Assembly (NCBI GenBank): GCA_946902875.1
Contig: OX336339.1
Span: 3,280,397 to 3,344,396, forward strand
Source of the DNA: Nematopogon swammerdamellus
Taxonomy: Eukaryota; Arthropoda; Insecta; Lepidoptera; Adelidae
Direction of reading: 5' to 3'
Length of the DNA stretch: 64,000 bases
Shown: positions 55,501 to 62,200 of the stretch, piece after piece
How positions within the stretch are numbered: the first letter of the stretch is position 1
How the letters are laid out: each line of letters begins with the position of its first letter
Position numbers and translations under genes: made by a program
Notes under the pieces: model-generated
What the model was told of the DNA's origin: nothing
The model's input: the letters and a program-made list of their open reading frames with translations, nothing else
Database searches by the model: none

Positions 55501-56103
55501 AAACTGACAAGGTTGGCTATATCACCTACAACATCTGTTATATCAGCCCATAACATCGGATGAACTTGGTGCCACGTCAGTGCTTCTCTTCGATCGTGCC
55601 GGCTACACTGAACTGGACGGAAAACACAAACTATTTACATAGCCGTTACGACCGACCTTTCATTCAGTGCGGTGGCACCAATCCGGGCGGTTTAAACCCT
55701 ACCACCTAGTAATACAAGAAGGGAGTCACATCCCTTAGTCGCCTTTTACGACATACACGGGGAGAGATGCAGTGGGGCTATTCTTTTAAAATACCGGCCC
55801 CACACGGTACAACCATTGAAAAGTTGTATATATAAACGGAAATGCACTAACACTTTCTGCTGCGTGTACTTGCAGGTGTTCGGTGTGTCCGACTCGCGAC
55901 TGGGCGAGGAGGTTTGCGTGGCGCTGCGCACACGCAACAATGCTCGCCTCACCCTTGAAGACTTGGCGAAGCACTGCCGCGGCCGGCTCGCACAGTACAA
56001 GCTGCCCAGGATCATCAAGCTGGTCGAAGAGTTCCCCAAGACCGCGTCGGGCAAGGTGCAGAAATACCGCCTTAAAGACATGGTCGAGAGAGGGGCGCTG
56101 TGA
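32797..56103 (+). CDS. ACSF2: ACSF2-like mitochondrial acyl-CoA synthetase, complete 12-exon gene
   Basis: Expected role: ATP-dependent activation of medium-chain fatty acids to acyl-CoA in mitochondria (ANL adenylating superfamily). Exons: 32797-32849, 33850-33997 (first of eleven usable copies), 38086-38214, 38931-39151, 40470-40597, 42549-42655, 43609-43736, 47631-47805, 53087-53200, 53859-54001, 54811-54952, 55876-56103. The lengths sum to 1716 bp, giving 571 aa plus stop, a little shorter than the roughly 615 aa usual for ACSF2. Every junction has GT-AG ends and the phases join without a frameshift. Motifs seen: LTSGTTGQPK (P-loop, across exons 5/6), FGMTEAT (exon 9), DGWLRTGD (exons 10/11), [14 protein letters not shown] (exon 11) and [10 protein letters not shown] with the C-terminal catalytic lysine (exon 12). 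The introns are full of SINEs, LINE tails and DNA elements. A paralogue follows 3.1 kb downstream on the same strand. The family is well supported; the exact substrate is inferred. Confidence 0.87.
33030..33210 (+). mobile_element. SINE-A tail fragment (intron 1)
   Basis: CCAGTTCAGTGTAGCCGACA to GTCAGTTTCCATAAAAAAAA. Confidence 0.82.
33245..33493 (+). mobile_element. SINE-A body and tail (intron 1)
   Basis: ATATGACTCCCTTATATTAC to GTCAGTTTCCATAAAAAAAA. Confidence 0.82.
33503..33727 (-). mobile_element. SINE-A body and tRNA head, facing the previous copy (intron 1)
   Basis: CCGCTTTGACCGACATTGCA to reversed box A ACCACTGAGCTACCGAGG. With 33245-33493 it makes an inverted pair about 100 bp before exon 2 copy 1. 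Confidence 0.8.
33848..36040 (+). repeat. 192-bp tandem array of exon 2: 11 complete copies plus 1 truncated
   Basis: The unit is a 148-bp exon plus a 44-bp spacer that begins GTACGC and ends CCAG. Exon copies start at 33850, 34042, 34234, 34426, 34618, 34810, 35002, 35194, 35386, 35578, 35770 and (truncated) 35962. Copies differ at a few sites: EP/EL, D/V after TIG, T/A before WPDRP, HR/HC, plus singletons such as S/G in copy 2 (TYSG), A/S in copy 4, A/T in copy 6 and V/G in copy 7. The spacer varies as ..GCCGAGACCAG or ..GCCGCGTCCAG, and as ACAGTCTCAG or ACAGCCTCAC. Because 192 is a multiple of three, the whole array is open in the true exon frame up to TAA at 36038-36040, and also in the +1 frame. 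Copy 12 lacks the exon's 3' half and its donor. Confidence 0.95.
33850..33997 (+). CDS. ACSF2: ACSF2-like exon 2, first copy
   Basis: This 148-bp exon, preceded by GTCCAG and followed by GTACGC, encodes [37 protein letters not shown], the N-terminal part of the adenylating enzyme (the 'WPDRPA' segment typical of the family). The paralogue's exon 2 at 61100-61247 has exactly the same length, phase and flanking AG/GT, which validates the borders. The exon is repeated every 192 bp (see array). Confidence 0.85.
36104..36898 (-). pseudogene. Jockey-type LINE RT C-terminal relic (intron 2)
   Basis: Minus strand reads [58 protein letters not shown] then [24 protein letters not shown] text, [38 protein letters not shown] and a final [13 protein letters not shown]. 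About 260 codons are nearly uninterrupted. The FADD catalytic part is missing (5' truncation). Confidence 0.85.
36908..36985 (+). mobile_element. SINE-A tail scrap
   Basis: AGTTCACCAAAGTACTCTGG to GTCAGCTTCCATAAAAAAA. Confidence 0.65.
37037..37295 (+). pseudogene. LINE RT C-terminal relic (intron 2)
   Basis: [60 protein letters not shown] then [19 protein letters not shown]. Confidence 0.75.
37596..38068. repeat. 36-bp minisatellite, about 13 copies, abutting exon 3
   Basis: The unit is GACATTGATGACGATGTGGC then AATCGAAAATTGTGTT. Units differ at scattered bases. 36 is a multiple of three, so several frames stay open: one reads an acidic ([12 protein letters not shown])n, another ([12 protein letters not shown])n, the latter running in frame into exon 3. 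It ends 17 bp before the exon 3 start. Confidence 0.93.
38086..38214 (+). CDS. ACSF2: ACSF2-like exon 3
   Basis: 129 bp, phase 0 at both ends, 43 codons ([36 protein letters not shown]). It corresponds to the family's 'GDRVGxWxxNxxEW' segment. The acceptor is GGTAGTCAG with a poor pyrimidine tract, because a 36-bp minisatellite ends 17 bp upstream. The donor is CCG then GTAACA. The paralogue exon at 62266-62394 has the same length. Confidence 0.88.
38256..38580 (+). mobile_element. SINE-C, full length (intron 3)
   Basis: GTGTGGGTTCGGTACTTAAA to GATTGTCGGGATACGGCGTG followed by (TATG)n. Confidence 0.82.
38757..38885 (+). repeat. LINE/SINE 3' tail, copy 2 (intron 3)
   Basis: AACGGGATAAAACAAAAACT to GGCGAAATAAATATCTGAAT then (CTGAAT)n. 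Confidence 0.55.
38931..39151 (+). CDS. ACSF2: ACSF2-like exon 4
   Basis: 221 bp, opening [20 protein letters not shown] (the family's 'NPAY' segment) and ending SGDKLP with two bases CC. Acceptor CACATTTCAG, donor CC then GTAAGT. It joins exon 5 in phase 2. Confidence 0.9.
39203..39583 (+). mobile_element. SINE-A full length with tRNA-type head (intron 4)
   Basis: CAGCCTCTATAGCTCAGTGG, box B GGTTCGGATTCC, body, tail GTCAGTTTCCATAAAAAAAA. Confidence 0.87.
40080..40260 (+). repeat. 3' end of the GC-rich retroelement family (intron 4)
   Basis: CTGCACCCGCCGGCGTGCTT..CGCCGCCGGCGGAAATTACCG..GTGAATAAAGAGATATAA. Matches the minus-strand tails at 1075-1250 and 1905-2060. Confidence 0.6.
40470..40597 (+). 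CDS. ACSF2: ACSF2-like exon 5
   Basis: 128 bp. It completes Pro and reads [14 protein letters not shown]... to [10 protein letters not shown], the first half of the ATP-binding P-loop. Acceptor CATTTACAG, donor ACAG then GTATGT. The last base G is completed by exon 6. Confidence 0.9.
40625..40757. mobile_element. 133-bp hairpin MITE (intron 5)
   Basis: Arms TGCTCGTCGGGGTTTTGAGA.. and ..TCTCTCCAAAGCCCGACGGGCA pair for about 50 bp with few mismatches (shared GAGAGAGACAGTCCG, TGTAGAGCGT), loop about 25 bp. Starts 27 bp after the exon 5 donor. Confidence 0.8.
40895..41205 (-). repeat. 'ACCGGCCAAGTGCGAG' repeat, reversed (intron 5)
   Basis: TTCCGTATCCCGTACGGAAG, (GTCC)n, GAGGGCTGTATCTCTTGAAC to CTCGCACTTGGCCGGTTTTT. 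Confidence 0.7.
41762..42075 (+). mobile_element. SINE-A (intron 5)
   Basis: GGGTGACCGCTCGACCGTTG to CTCAGTTTCCATAAAACAAA. A second tail scrap follows at 42176-42250. Confidence 0.83.
42243..42462 (+). pseudogene. C-terminal tail of a retroelement polyprotein (intron 5)
   Basis: Reads [40 protein letters not shown] then [14 protein letters not shown] and stop. 'ETLG.WG..A' and '[20 protein letters not shown]' are characteristic of the end of many non-LTR RT proteins. A second example is at 56866-57123. Confidence 0.65.
42549..42655 (+). CDS. ACSF2: ACSF2-like exon 6
   Basis: 107 bp, reading [25 protein letters not shown]. It completes the P-loop (TSGTTGQPK) and the 'SHF..NN' stretch. Acceptor TTGTTTCAG, donor CAG then GTAAGT. 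Confidence 0.9.
43308..43596 (-). repeat. 'ACCGGCCAAGTGCGAG' repeat, reversed, touching the exon 7 acceptor
   Basis: CCTTACCCCGTACGAAAGCC..GAAATTTTCACAGAATATGTC..CTCGCACTTGGCCGGTTTTTTT. Its final T-run lies 12 bp before exon 7. Confidence 0.7.
43609..43736 (+). CDS. ACSF2: ACSF2-like exon 7
   Basis: 128 bp, [25 protein letters not shown]; 'P.FHAFG' is the substrate-site region of the family. Acceptor GTATTTCCAG; its T-run belongs to a flanking interspersed repeat. Donor GG then GTGCGT. Confidence 0.9.
43766..44083 (+). mobile_element. SINE-A with GTGGGGCCGGTAC-type head (intron 7)
   Basis: TACCGTGTGGGGCCGATACT to GTCAGATTCCATAAAAAAAA. Confidence 0.87.
44425..45035. repeat. About 300-bp direct duplication (intron 7)
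   Basis: TTCATTATAAAAATATGTTATG..CGTTATCGTCATCGTCATAG..GAGATGTAGAGAAGTATAGT at 44437 repeats at about 44724 as CATTATAAAAATATATTATG.. with small indels. Confidence 0.8.
45050..45215 (+). repeat. 'ACCGGCCAAGTG' repeat, right-end fragment (intron 7)
   Basis: ATTCTATGAAAATCTCAACC, CTATTACGGTTCCAAAGATAC, (CAGA)n. Confidence 0.5.
45575..45800. repeat. About 105-bp direct duplication (intron 7)
   Basis: CCTGTGTGTAACAGTAGGTA..GTCAATGACCGTACAATGTT..AAGTCACAAGGTCAC appears twice (45581 and about 45686). Confidence 0.85.
46027..46365 (-). mobile_element. SINE-A, full length (intron 7)
   Basis: Poly(T), TTATGGAAACTGACACGG to CCGGCCCCACACGGTAC. Confidence 0.87.
46876..47205 (+). mobile_element. SINE-A, full length (intron 7)
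   Basis: GTACCGTGTGGGGCCGGTAC to GTCAGTATCCATAAAAAAAA. With 46027-46365 it forms an inverted pair. Confidence 0.87.
47631..47805 (+). CDS. ACSF2: ACSF2-like exon 8
   Basis: 175 bp, [45 protein letters not shown]. 'GTPTM(F/Y)VD' and 'AGAPC(P)P' are ACSF2 signatures. The exon is GC-rich. Acceptor TTTGTCCAG, donor AAG then GTTGTC (weaker, but required by phase). Confidence 0.87.
48160..48345 (+). repeat. 'ACCGGCCAAGTG' repeat, right end with GGAC/CAGA microsatellite (intron 8)
   Basis: AACGGGCTACCTATTACGGT, (GGAC)n and (CAGA)n at 48233-48293, ends GATACGGAACCCTAAAAA. Confidence 0.65.
49289..49525 (+). CDS. Small unrecognised open frame inside the 4.2-kb element
   Basis: 78 codons beginning [20 protein letters not shown], then basic/acidic text [20 protein letters not shown] and a stop at the insertion site of an RTE tail. 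CTTTTCTGTTAG just before the ATG could be a splice acceptor. Codon use looks protein-like. No family recognised; it could be a transposon gene remnant. Confidence 0.3.
   Translation: MPRDPLISNIRLRHRQKKLRKLPLPSQALALLKPADANTFAEESAPKDAEEIKIDAENQALDECLGLGEGGLFLSAED
49528..49655 (-). mobile_element. RTE-type LINE/SINE 3' end with (ATC)n and 11-bp target duplication
   Basis: (ATC)n then CCACTGCTGGACATAGGCCT..GTCACGCCACCACACG. Flanked by GAGGATTAACA at 49517-49527 and 49655-49665. Confidence 0.75.
50077..51372. repeat. Palindromic array: about 7 direct 100-bp units, then about 6.5 inverted units
   Basis: The unit contains CATAACTCGAGAACCACTGG, TGCTAGACCCATCGTGTTGG, ACTTCAGGTCTCGGTGAGAT and CCATCTGTCACGTGAACTTT. 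Orientation flips at about 50740 (CTTCAGG / ACCAAAAC). Arms of about 650 bp can pair almost perfectly. Confidence 0.95.
51366..51559 (+). CDS. Small unrecognised open frame inside the 4.2-kb element
   Basis: Leaves the array as [20 protein letters not shown] then [20 protein letters not shown] and stops after LGTKFK, followed by AATATAAAATTTTAATATTTAA. The acidic Ser/Asp run recalls the N-termini of some transposases, but that is not diagnostic. Confidence 0.25.
52022..52084 (-). repeat. LINE 3' tail scrap inside the 4.2-kb element
   Basis: (CATA)n AACGTCACGCCTGTTTCCCA..GGCAGAGACAACGGAT, as at 4060-4130. Confidence 0.6.
53087..53200 (+). CDS. ACSF2: ACSF2-like exon 9
   Basis: 114 bp, 38 codons in phase 0: [20 protein letters not shown]...VEAK. 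It contains the adenylate-binding motif, as FGMTEAT in place of the usual YGMTE. Acceptor TTACTTGTAG, donor AAG then GTAAGC. Confidence 0.9.
53602..53850 (+). mobile_element. SINE-C, ending beside the exon 10 acceptor (intron 9)
   Basis: AAGGGATAAGGAAAAGATGC to GATTGTCGGGATACAGCGTG and GTATG. Exon 10 begins at 53859. Confidence 0.82.
53859..54001 (+). CDS. ACSF2: ACSF2-like exon 10
   Basis: 143 bp, [43 protein letters not shown]. It has the 'GEL.(V/I)RG' and 'GW.RTGD' motifs; the G of GD is split over the junction. Acceptor GTGCTGCAG lies about 10 bp after a SINE tail. Donor GG then GTGAGA. Confidence 0.9.
54055..54762 (+). mobile_element. SINE-B interrupted by a GC-rich insert (intron 10)
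   Basis: Head GGCCGAGTGGTCTGGGCG and box B GGTTCGAATCC (54064-54200), GC-rich insert about 54222-54590, then GATGGCCGCATAGCAGCCTC to GGATTACATAAAAAGG. The insert resembles part of the 1905-2870 element. Confidence 0.7.
54811..54952 (+). CDS. ACSF2: ACSF2-like exon 11
   Basis: 142 bp, [36 protein letters not shown]...VIESQ. It includes the hinge motif (GRIKE) and the GGEN loop. The residue usually Tyr in 'GENIYP' is Pro here. Acceptor CATTCCAG, donor CAG then GTGCGA. Confidence 0.9.
55490..55815 (-). mobile_element. SINE-A (intron 11)
   Basis: TTTTTTTTAAACTGACAAGG to CCGGCCCCACACGGTACAA. Confidence 0.85.
55876..56103 (+). CDS. ACSF2: ACSF2-like exon 12 (C-terminal domain and stop)
   Basis: 228 bp including TGA at 56101. 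It reads [51 protein letters not shown]. It carries the C-terminal lysine motif (SGK) needed for adenylation. Acceptor CTTGCAG. Confidence 0.92.
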   Translation: MFGVSDSRLGEEVCVALRTRNNARLTLEDLAKHCRGRLAQYKLPRIIKLVEEFPKTASGKVQKYRLKDMVERGAL

Positions 56104-56148
56104 TATTAAAATTAAAGCTTTGAAATTAATGCAGCAATTTGTGATATA

Positions 56149-56154
56149 AATAAA
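56149..56154 (+). terminator. Polyadenylation signal AATAAA of the ACSF2-like gene
   Basis: AATAAA lies 46 bp after the stop codon, in an A/T-rich 3' flank (GATATAAATAAATAATTT). A second AATAAA followed by an A-run is at about 56231. The position fits a short 3' UTR. Confidence 0.55.
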
Positions 56155-56619
56155 TAATTTATGGTGCTAACAATATGGCGGAGTTTTATTTAACAGTGGT
56201 ACAATTTAAAAGTTTATTTCATAAAAGCTCAATAAAAAAAAACATTTTATAGTACATTTTTAATAAAATAGGAAACAAAAATAAAACTAATTAGAATTAT
56301 AATTAACCTATGAAGAACTAAAAGTTAACACTTAAACTAAACACAACAAACTAAACACTTAAAGTTGTACTATCTCCGTCAGTGTGAAGTCAAAAGCTAA
56401 AAAATCCTTTAATTCTGAATGGACAAGTATGTATGTATATATTTAGGTATTATGTATTATATAAATTGTAATTCATATGTATTTAATTTAATCTATAAAT
56501 AGTAATTTATACGTATAATTAACTAGTATGTACTTATATGTAGTGTATATTATAGTATATTATAGTTATTTTCCTTATATTATATTTTACATTCCCACAC
56601 TCAAGTCTTTTGCTACTAC

Positions 56620-56785
56620 CTACTTATATCTCGCAACATACGACTCTCAAACATCCAAAGGTTGACTGGGAGAAATCCCTGTAAGGGATAAGTCCGCCTT
56701 TGCCCCTCATGTAAATTTCTTATTGTGTGTTTATGTTAAATGTTTTTTGGAGCAATAAAGTATTTCTATCTATCTATCTATCTAA
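56620..56785 (+). repeat. LINE 3' tail repeat with (TATC)n
   Basis: CATACGACTCTCAAACATCC..GGGATAAGTCCGCCTTTGCC..GCAATAAAGTATTTC then (TATC)n. Confidence 0.55.
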
Positions 56786-56865
56786 CTAAAACTAATTAAG
56801 TCTAAGGTGGAAAGAAGGAGGAAACCGATAGAGAAAGGGGGGTTCGCTATTGTAAGTAAAATATT

Positions 56866-57123
56866 TCATCCAATGCAGCCGACTCTCCCACAGTGCCCAA
56901 TATGCTGGCAGCGTTGCCCCTTTGAATCGCCAGCCCGCTGAAAGAAGAAAGACTTGGCGCGTCGGTCACCAGACTTATCGATGAGGAGCTTTCCTAAATC
57001 GTTTCCGAACGTCCTTGCGTCGGATGACAACACGCCAAGTGTTTCTACAGCAAAGGCTAGAAATTCGTAGTGGCCGCGCAAGCCAGAATATTTAGGATTT
57101 GGGCACTTAGACCCGCGGCACAA
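56866..57123 (-). pseudogene. C-terminal tail of a retroelement polyprotein
   Basis: Minus strand reads CPNPKYSGLRGHYEFLAFAV, ETLGVLSSDARTFGNDLGKL then SGDRRAKSFFFQRAGDSKGQ. Same domain type as 42243-42462, diverged. Confidence 0.6.
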
Positions 57124-57164
57124 TTACAAAACTAAAAAGTAAAATTAATTAAAGTTAAGAAAAA

Positions 57165-57357
57165 TGTGGAACGCACTCCCTGCCCATCTATTTCCTCCCA
57201 AGTACAGCCTGGGGGTTTTCAAAAGAGGCGTGAAAAGGCTCCTGTCAGGTCGGCATGGCATTCGCAATCCCCGTGCATCACAGAATGTCCATGGGCATCG
57301 TTAGACACCTACTTGTAGGTGAAACGATGCCAAATGTCGCGCTCTCCATAAAAAAAA
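57165..57357 (+). pseudogene. LINE RT C-terminal end with 3' tail
   Basis: MWNALPAHLFPPKYSLGVFK, RGVKRLLSGRHGIRNPRASQ, then NVHGHR, stop and TGTCGCGCTCTCCATAAAAAA. Confidence 0.75.
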
Positions 57358-57584
57358 AAATCCTCAAATAATTAGCTATTAAGGTACCTACCTAGTGGCA
57401 TGCTTTGTGTAAGTAGAACATGCCCTTTAAAATTTCTTGTAAACTAATGCTAAAAATAATTTGTTTTTTGCTTCACTTTTTTACTATGCTATGGCGGACA
57501 TGCACCCCTTCCAAATATTTGCAGCTAATAGAGAAACACCTTATATTATATCAGTAACATTTTTGTATGACACATCTGTTTGCT

Positions 57585-57875
57585 ACATCACCTACTACAT
57601 CAGATAGGTTACCCCATTATACCTTGGTTAACTAGGTGTCATGTCAGTGCTTCCCTGCGGTCGTGTCGGGTACACTGAACTGGACGGAAAACACGAAGTA
57701 TTTACCTAGCTCTTTCGACCGACTTTACATTCAGTGCGGTGGTACGAGCCCGGGCGGGTTAAATCTCTACCACTTAGTAGGGTAGAAGGGAAGGGACCTA
57801 CAACCTACAACAGCTTACGTGGAATCTGAACCAAGGTCAGCCTGCAACGTTCGAGCGGTCACCCATTGAAATTCT
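57585..57875 (-). mobile_element. SINE-A, diverged
   Basis: GCTACATCACCTACTACATC..CTGAACTGGACGGAAAAC..GCGGTCACCCATTGAAATTC. Confidence 0.75.
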
Positions 57876-57897
57876 ACCACAAACTACATGAACAAGT

Positions 57898-58118
57898 ACT
57901 GTGTGAGGCCGGTATTTAAAAAGAATAGTCCCAACTCCCACTGCGTCTCTCCCCGTGCATGTCGTAAAAGGCGACTAAGGCATAAGGAAGAGATGCCGTG
58001 CGACAAGAAGGGCGGGCGACAGGCTAGCCACCTCTCACCTAGGCACGGTCTTTCCACCGAGTCATGCAGCAGGTGGCTCTTCACGCCTTACTCGCTGCTT
58101 GATTGTTATCTTGTCCGA
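57898..58118 (+). mobile_element. SINE-C, truncated
   Basis: CTGTGTGAGGCCGGTATTTA to GCTGCTTGATTGTTATCTTG, then joined to the 58120 repeat. Confidence 0.78.
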
Positions 58119-58119
58119 A

Positions 58120-58560
58120 TAGGATTTTTGACATTGGAAATGTCTTTTCGTTCGCTCCAGTGTAGGCTCCGATTTCACGAAAAAGTGCGATCCCCTTATA
58201 ACTCAGAGAGTTGTGAAAATATGATATTCAAAAAAGGCCCAAAAGACGCGTATTCATGAGAGCTGTAAGGTGCAAAAATAATTATTCGAGAAAGTAAAAA
58301 ACGAAAAAAGTCATGGCCCAAATAGTGAAAAAAATATCAATTTTTTCCGAATTTTAGATTTTGGCGCTCGATATTTTGGAAACGAAAAATGATATAAAAA
58401 ATTTGAGAAAAACGCCTCTGAACAATTTAGTCAGCGACACTTTGAACCTAAAACAAAGACGATCGGGTTAAGGGTTTGCCCTGTAGCCTAACCTTTTTGA
58501 AAAAAGTCAAAAAGTCAGAACGACATTTTTTTCGAATTCCGTAGATTCATTTCCAATGTG
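58120..58560. repeat. AT-rich interspersed repeat, inverse of 2995-3420
   Basis: ATTTCACGAAAAAGTGCGAT..GGCGCTCGATATTTTGGAAA..AAAGACGATCGGGTTAAGGG. Confidence 0.65.
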
Positions 58561-58594
58561 CTCGATAGTCGTGTGAGTCACGAAATCTGTGAAA

Positions 58595-58912
58595 TTTTTT
58601 TATGGAAACTGAGACGGTTTGCTACATCACCTACAACATCCGTGATGCCAGCCCATAACACCGGGTGAACTAGGTGCCATGTCAGTGCTTCCCTTCATTT
58701 CATGTTGGCTACACTGAACTGGACGGAAAAAACGGACTATTGACATAGCCGTTTCGACCGACGTTTCGCTATCTGCGGTGGTACCAACACGAACGGGATA
58801 AACCGTACCACCTGATAAGGTAAGAAGTGAAGGGACCTACAGTTTAACGTGGAAACCGAACCACGGTCAGCCTCCAACGGTCGAGCGGTCATCCATCCAA
58901 GTACTGACGGTA
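58595..58912 (-). mobile_element. SINE-A (tRNA head side truncated)
   Basis: TTTTTTTATGGAAACTGAGAC to GCGGTCATCCATCCAAGTAC. Confidence 0.83.
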
Positions 58913-59035
58913 CTTTGCTAAACGTGGTGGTCGATGTTGTGTTGCAATTTACAAGAGTTCTTGCAGCACAACACCGATTACTCTGCTTATCCTGATTGTC
59001 CGGATACAGCGTGTGTAGTATGCATGTATGGAACG
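58913..59035 (+). mobile_element. SINE-C tail fragment
   Basis: GGTACTTTGCTAAACGTGGT to CCGGATACAGCGTGTG. Confidence 0.75.
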
Positions 59036-59119
59036 CGAACAAGACTGTAAATTGATAAGACATTTATTGGTAACTAGATAGGTATATTTATATTCGGTGT
59101 ATTATCTATCTCGCAACTC

Positions 59120-59225
59120 GGTTGGCAGTTATCAGTAGAGGAGACGACGACAGCTGTTGTGGTAACTTTTGTCAGTCTGTGCTTGGACGTAGATATTTAT
59201 TAGTGTGAAGAGTTAGTGATTCACA
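59120..59225 (+). promoter_or_regulatory. Candidate promoter and 5' leader of the paralogue
   Basis: Non-repetitive stretch just upstream of the ATG with initiator-like TCAGT at 59132 and 59172. No TATA box seen. Assigned by position. Confidence 0.3.
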
Positions 59226-59299
59226 ATGAATGTGGGACGAGGACTAAAAGCAAGGGTACCCTCGATCGGAGGCTTTATAAGGATACAGTTTTTAGAAAG
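59226..59299 (+). CDS. Paralogue exon 1
   Basis: ATG at 59226 in the context CACAATGAA; 24 codons plus AG, donor AAAG then GTAAGT. Basic residues (R5, K8, R10, R19) are spread along a segment without acidic residues, as expected for matrix targeting. Confidence 0.8.
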
Positions 59300-62200
59300 G
59301 TAAGTTATAATGTTTATGTATTATTTACTTTAATTTCGTGTTTATATTTTAATACTTTATTATGTATGATTGAGTTTTAATTAAAATAAATCAAATATTT
59401 TCAAATCAAATCAAATCGTTTATTTGTTCAGGCACTTGTCCCATCGCACACACAACAGATTCAAATTCAGTAAACAATAAATATTATAATATTAAAAGTG
59501 AAAAATATATTTATTGCACAATATGAAATTAACAAATAAATTAAACACTAATAATAAACTAACCTACACAACTTATAAAATTTCACACAAATGTTGATCA
59601 CTCTCTCCTCGTAGGGTACCCAAAACGCTCGCAGCATTCCCGCGCATATTAAAATAAATACAAATGAAATTATAAAATAAATGTAATGATGAAATTATAA
59701 AAAAAAATAATGAAATAAAAAAATAAATAAAAAATGCGTCTGCAGTCATAGGTACCGACATAAAATATATTATGCTCTATGTTTTTTATATGTAATCCGG
59801 TATGGGTGATATTTTTTATGGACACCCGGCACGGGTGGCTGGGCCCAAAAATTCAAAGGAAGATTAAGACACAGGCAATAACATCACTCCGCTCCACGCT
59901 CAGAGAGGCCCCGTGACAGGTAAAGGGCGGCCTGTGCGAAAAAAGGTCGTTGTCTAATTTATTAACACGCCTTTTGAAGAATAGGTGGTGGGGAACACAC
60001 CAGTCGGCTTACTGACTCGTGGGAACACACGAGGGAACACACTCACCGGAAGACAGTTCCATATTTTTTGCCGTCCGACATAGGAACGATTTCGAAAAGC
60101 GATGGGTTCTCAGAAGTTCTGTCTCATCAACATATAGATGTTCCGAATGAGTCCGGCGGGTGTGACGGATAAGGATCGGGGCATGAGGGATGAGGGAAGC
60201 CAGTTCTTCGGAACATCAGCAGTGGTAGTACCTATAAAACAGGCAAATGGAACCAATTCTTCGCCTGTGTTGCAATGATTCAAGTCCCTCCGTGAGCTTG
60301 GGATCACCAATTAGGCGGATGGCGCGGCGCTGGATAGAGTCCAAGGAAGCCAACAGGTAAAGGGGGGATCCTTCCCACAGTTGACTGCAATGTTCCATCA
60401 CCGGGCGAACTTGCGCTTTGTATAGCATAAGGAGTTGCGTCGGTGAGAAGAATCGTCTGCTGCAGTAGAGGAGGCAAGGGTAGCTTTGGACTCTATAAAT
60501 CTTCTAAATCTTACATCTTTGGTCAGCTCCACGCCCAGGAGGTCCAATTTGTCATTGTTAGGTACAGCCGCACCCTAAAACGTGACTTGGGAGGGAAACC
60601 GGTCGGCCTTGGCAGAGAAGGCACAAGCTTGTGTTTTGCTGACTTTGAAATCTAAAAGGTTCTCGCGGCCCCAGTACGCTACCTCAATTAGAGCACCGTC
60701 GACTCTTTCAACTGTCAGACGTCGAGCTTCGTTAATGCGCACGTCTCTAGGAGTCCAGTCCTTGATGTAATCCTCGTCTGAGGTCAGAGGGGCCAAAGCA
60801 CATGCTCCAACCAGCCAATATCACCGCCGAGAAGGTAGGTGCCATATCAGAGACTTCCCTTCGGATTGATGGCTTTACTGGTCTGGCTGGAGGAAAACAC
60901 AGCCGAGGCTGCTTTTCGGCCATGTTATATCTAATACTAGTCAAGGTACTGAGTAGTGCAATATATGTATTTTTTATTTAAGTCTTCGTGGATAAGAACA
61001 CAGAGTTTAACAGCTTAACCTCTGTGCATGAGAATGTATTTATTCCACAAGGACGTCTGAAGTCTCAGCAGCGTGGACGAGCCGGCGTCGGAAGTCCAGC
61101 TACATCCACCGTGTTGGCTGTCGACCCCTCGAGTATACGACCTTCGGCCAAGCTCTGGAGCGCTCTGCCAACACCTGGCCAGATAGACCTGCCGTCATAG
61201 CCAGGGAGGAGGGCAAGACGCTCCTATATTCCGATCTTTTGCTTCTGGTGAGTTTGCTGTCTAGTTGACCTTCATGAAAGTCATAATTGCACGAGATGAT
61301 TGCAATGAAGCAACGCCATCAATCAACTCAAATCAATCCGACTAATCAAAATCTAAAACTAAATATCCAGGGCAACACTGTTATCATATTTTGCACGTAA
61401 GGGAGTCGGCTGAATGGGACGACCAAATGTTTTTGAGAATAAAAACCGCCATTACTTTTTTTTGTCAAACTCAATTTCATTTCTCAACATGAAGAAAATC
61501 AATTTGTCAAATTGATTTTCTTCATGATTTGAAAAGGTGATTTAAAAAAACTGTTAAATAAAAAACTATTTATAAAAAATATAAAAACCGATTTCAAAAA
61601 TGTATGAAACAAAAAAAAATAGTTTTTTATTTCACAGTTTTTTTTTGTAATTTTTTTGCTATTAGTGTACTCGGCGGAATAGCTCGGCCTTCGGCCTCGC
61701 GATTCCGCTTCGCTTTTATTTAATTATTTTTATTAATATTACATAAAAAAGAATAATCGAATTTGGTTGAAGTGGTACAGAATTATTCGCCATGTGTCAA
61801 ACTGCAAATTGCTGAAAAAATGCACATCACAAAAGTTTTGCTGAAGGTAACCACAAACCATAGTTTTTTGTTGTTTTTTCCAAAAACCGCTGAATCTATT
61901 CGATAAAAGACCACCTCTGAAGTATGACCTACCAAACATAAAAAGAATATTCAAAATCGGCCCACAATTGACGGAGTAATCGCGTAACAAACATAAAAAA
62001 AAAAACATACAGTCGAATTGAGAACCTCCTCCTTTTGGGAAGTCGGTTGAAAATATACCACACCTAATGGTTTAGAACTAAAAAGGGACAAAATAATAAA
62101 TAAAAAAATAATAAAACCAACTATACGAATAATTTAAGGAAATAACATGGAACATTCAAACTCCAGGGAGTACTCGAATCCTTCTACACGCCCGACAACA

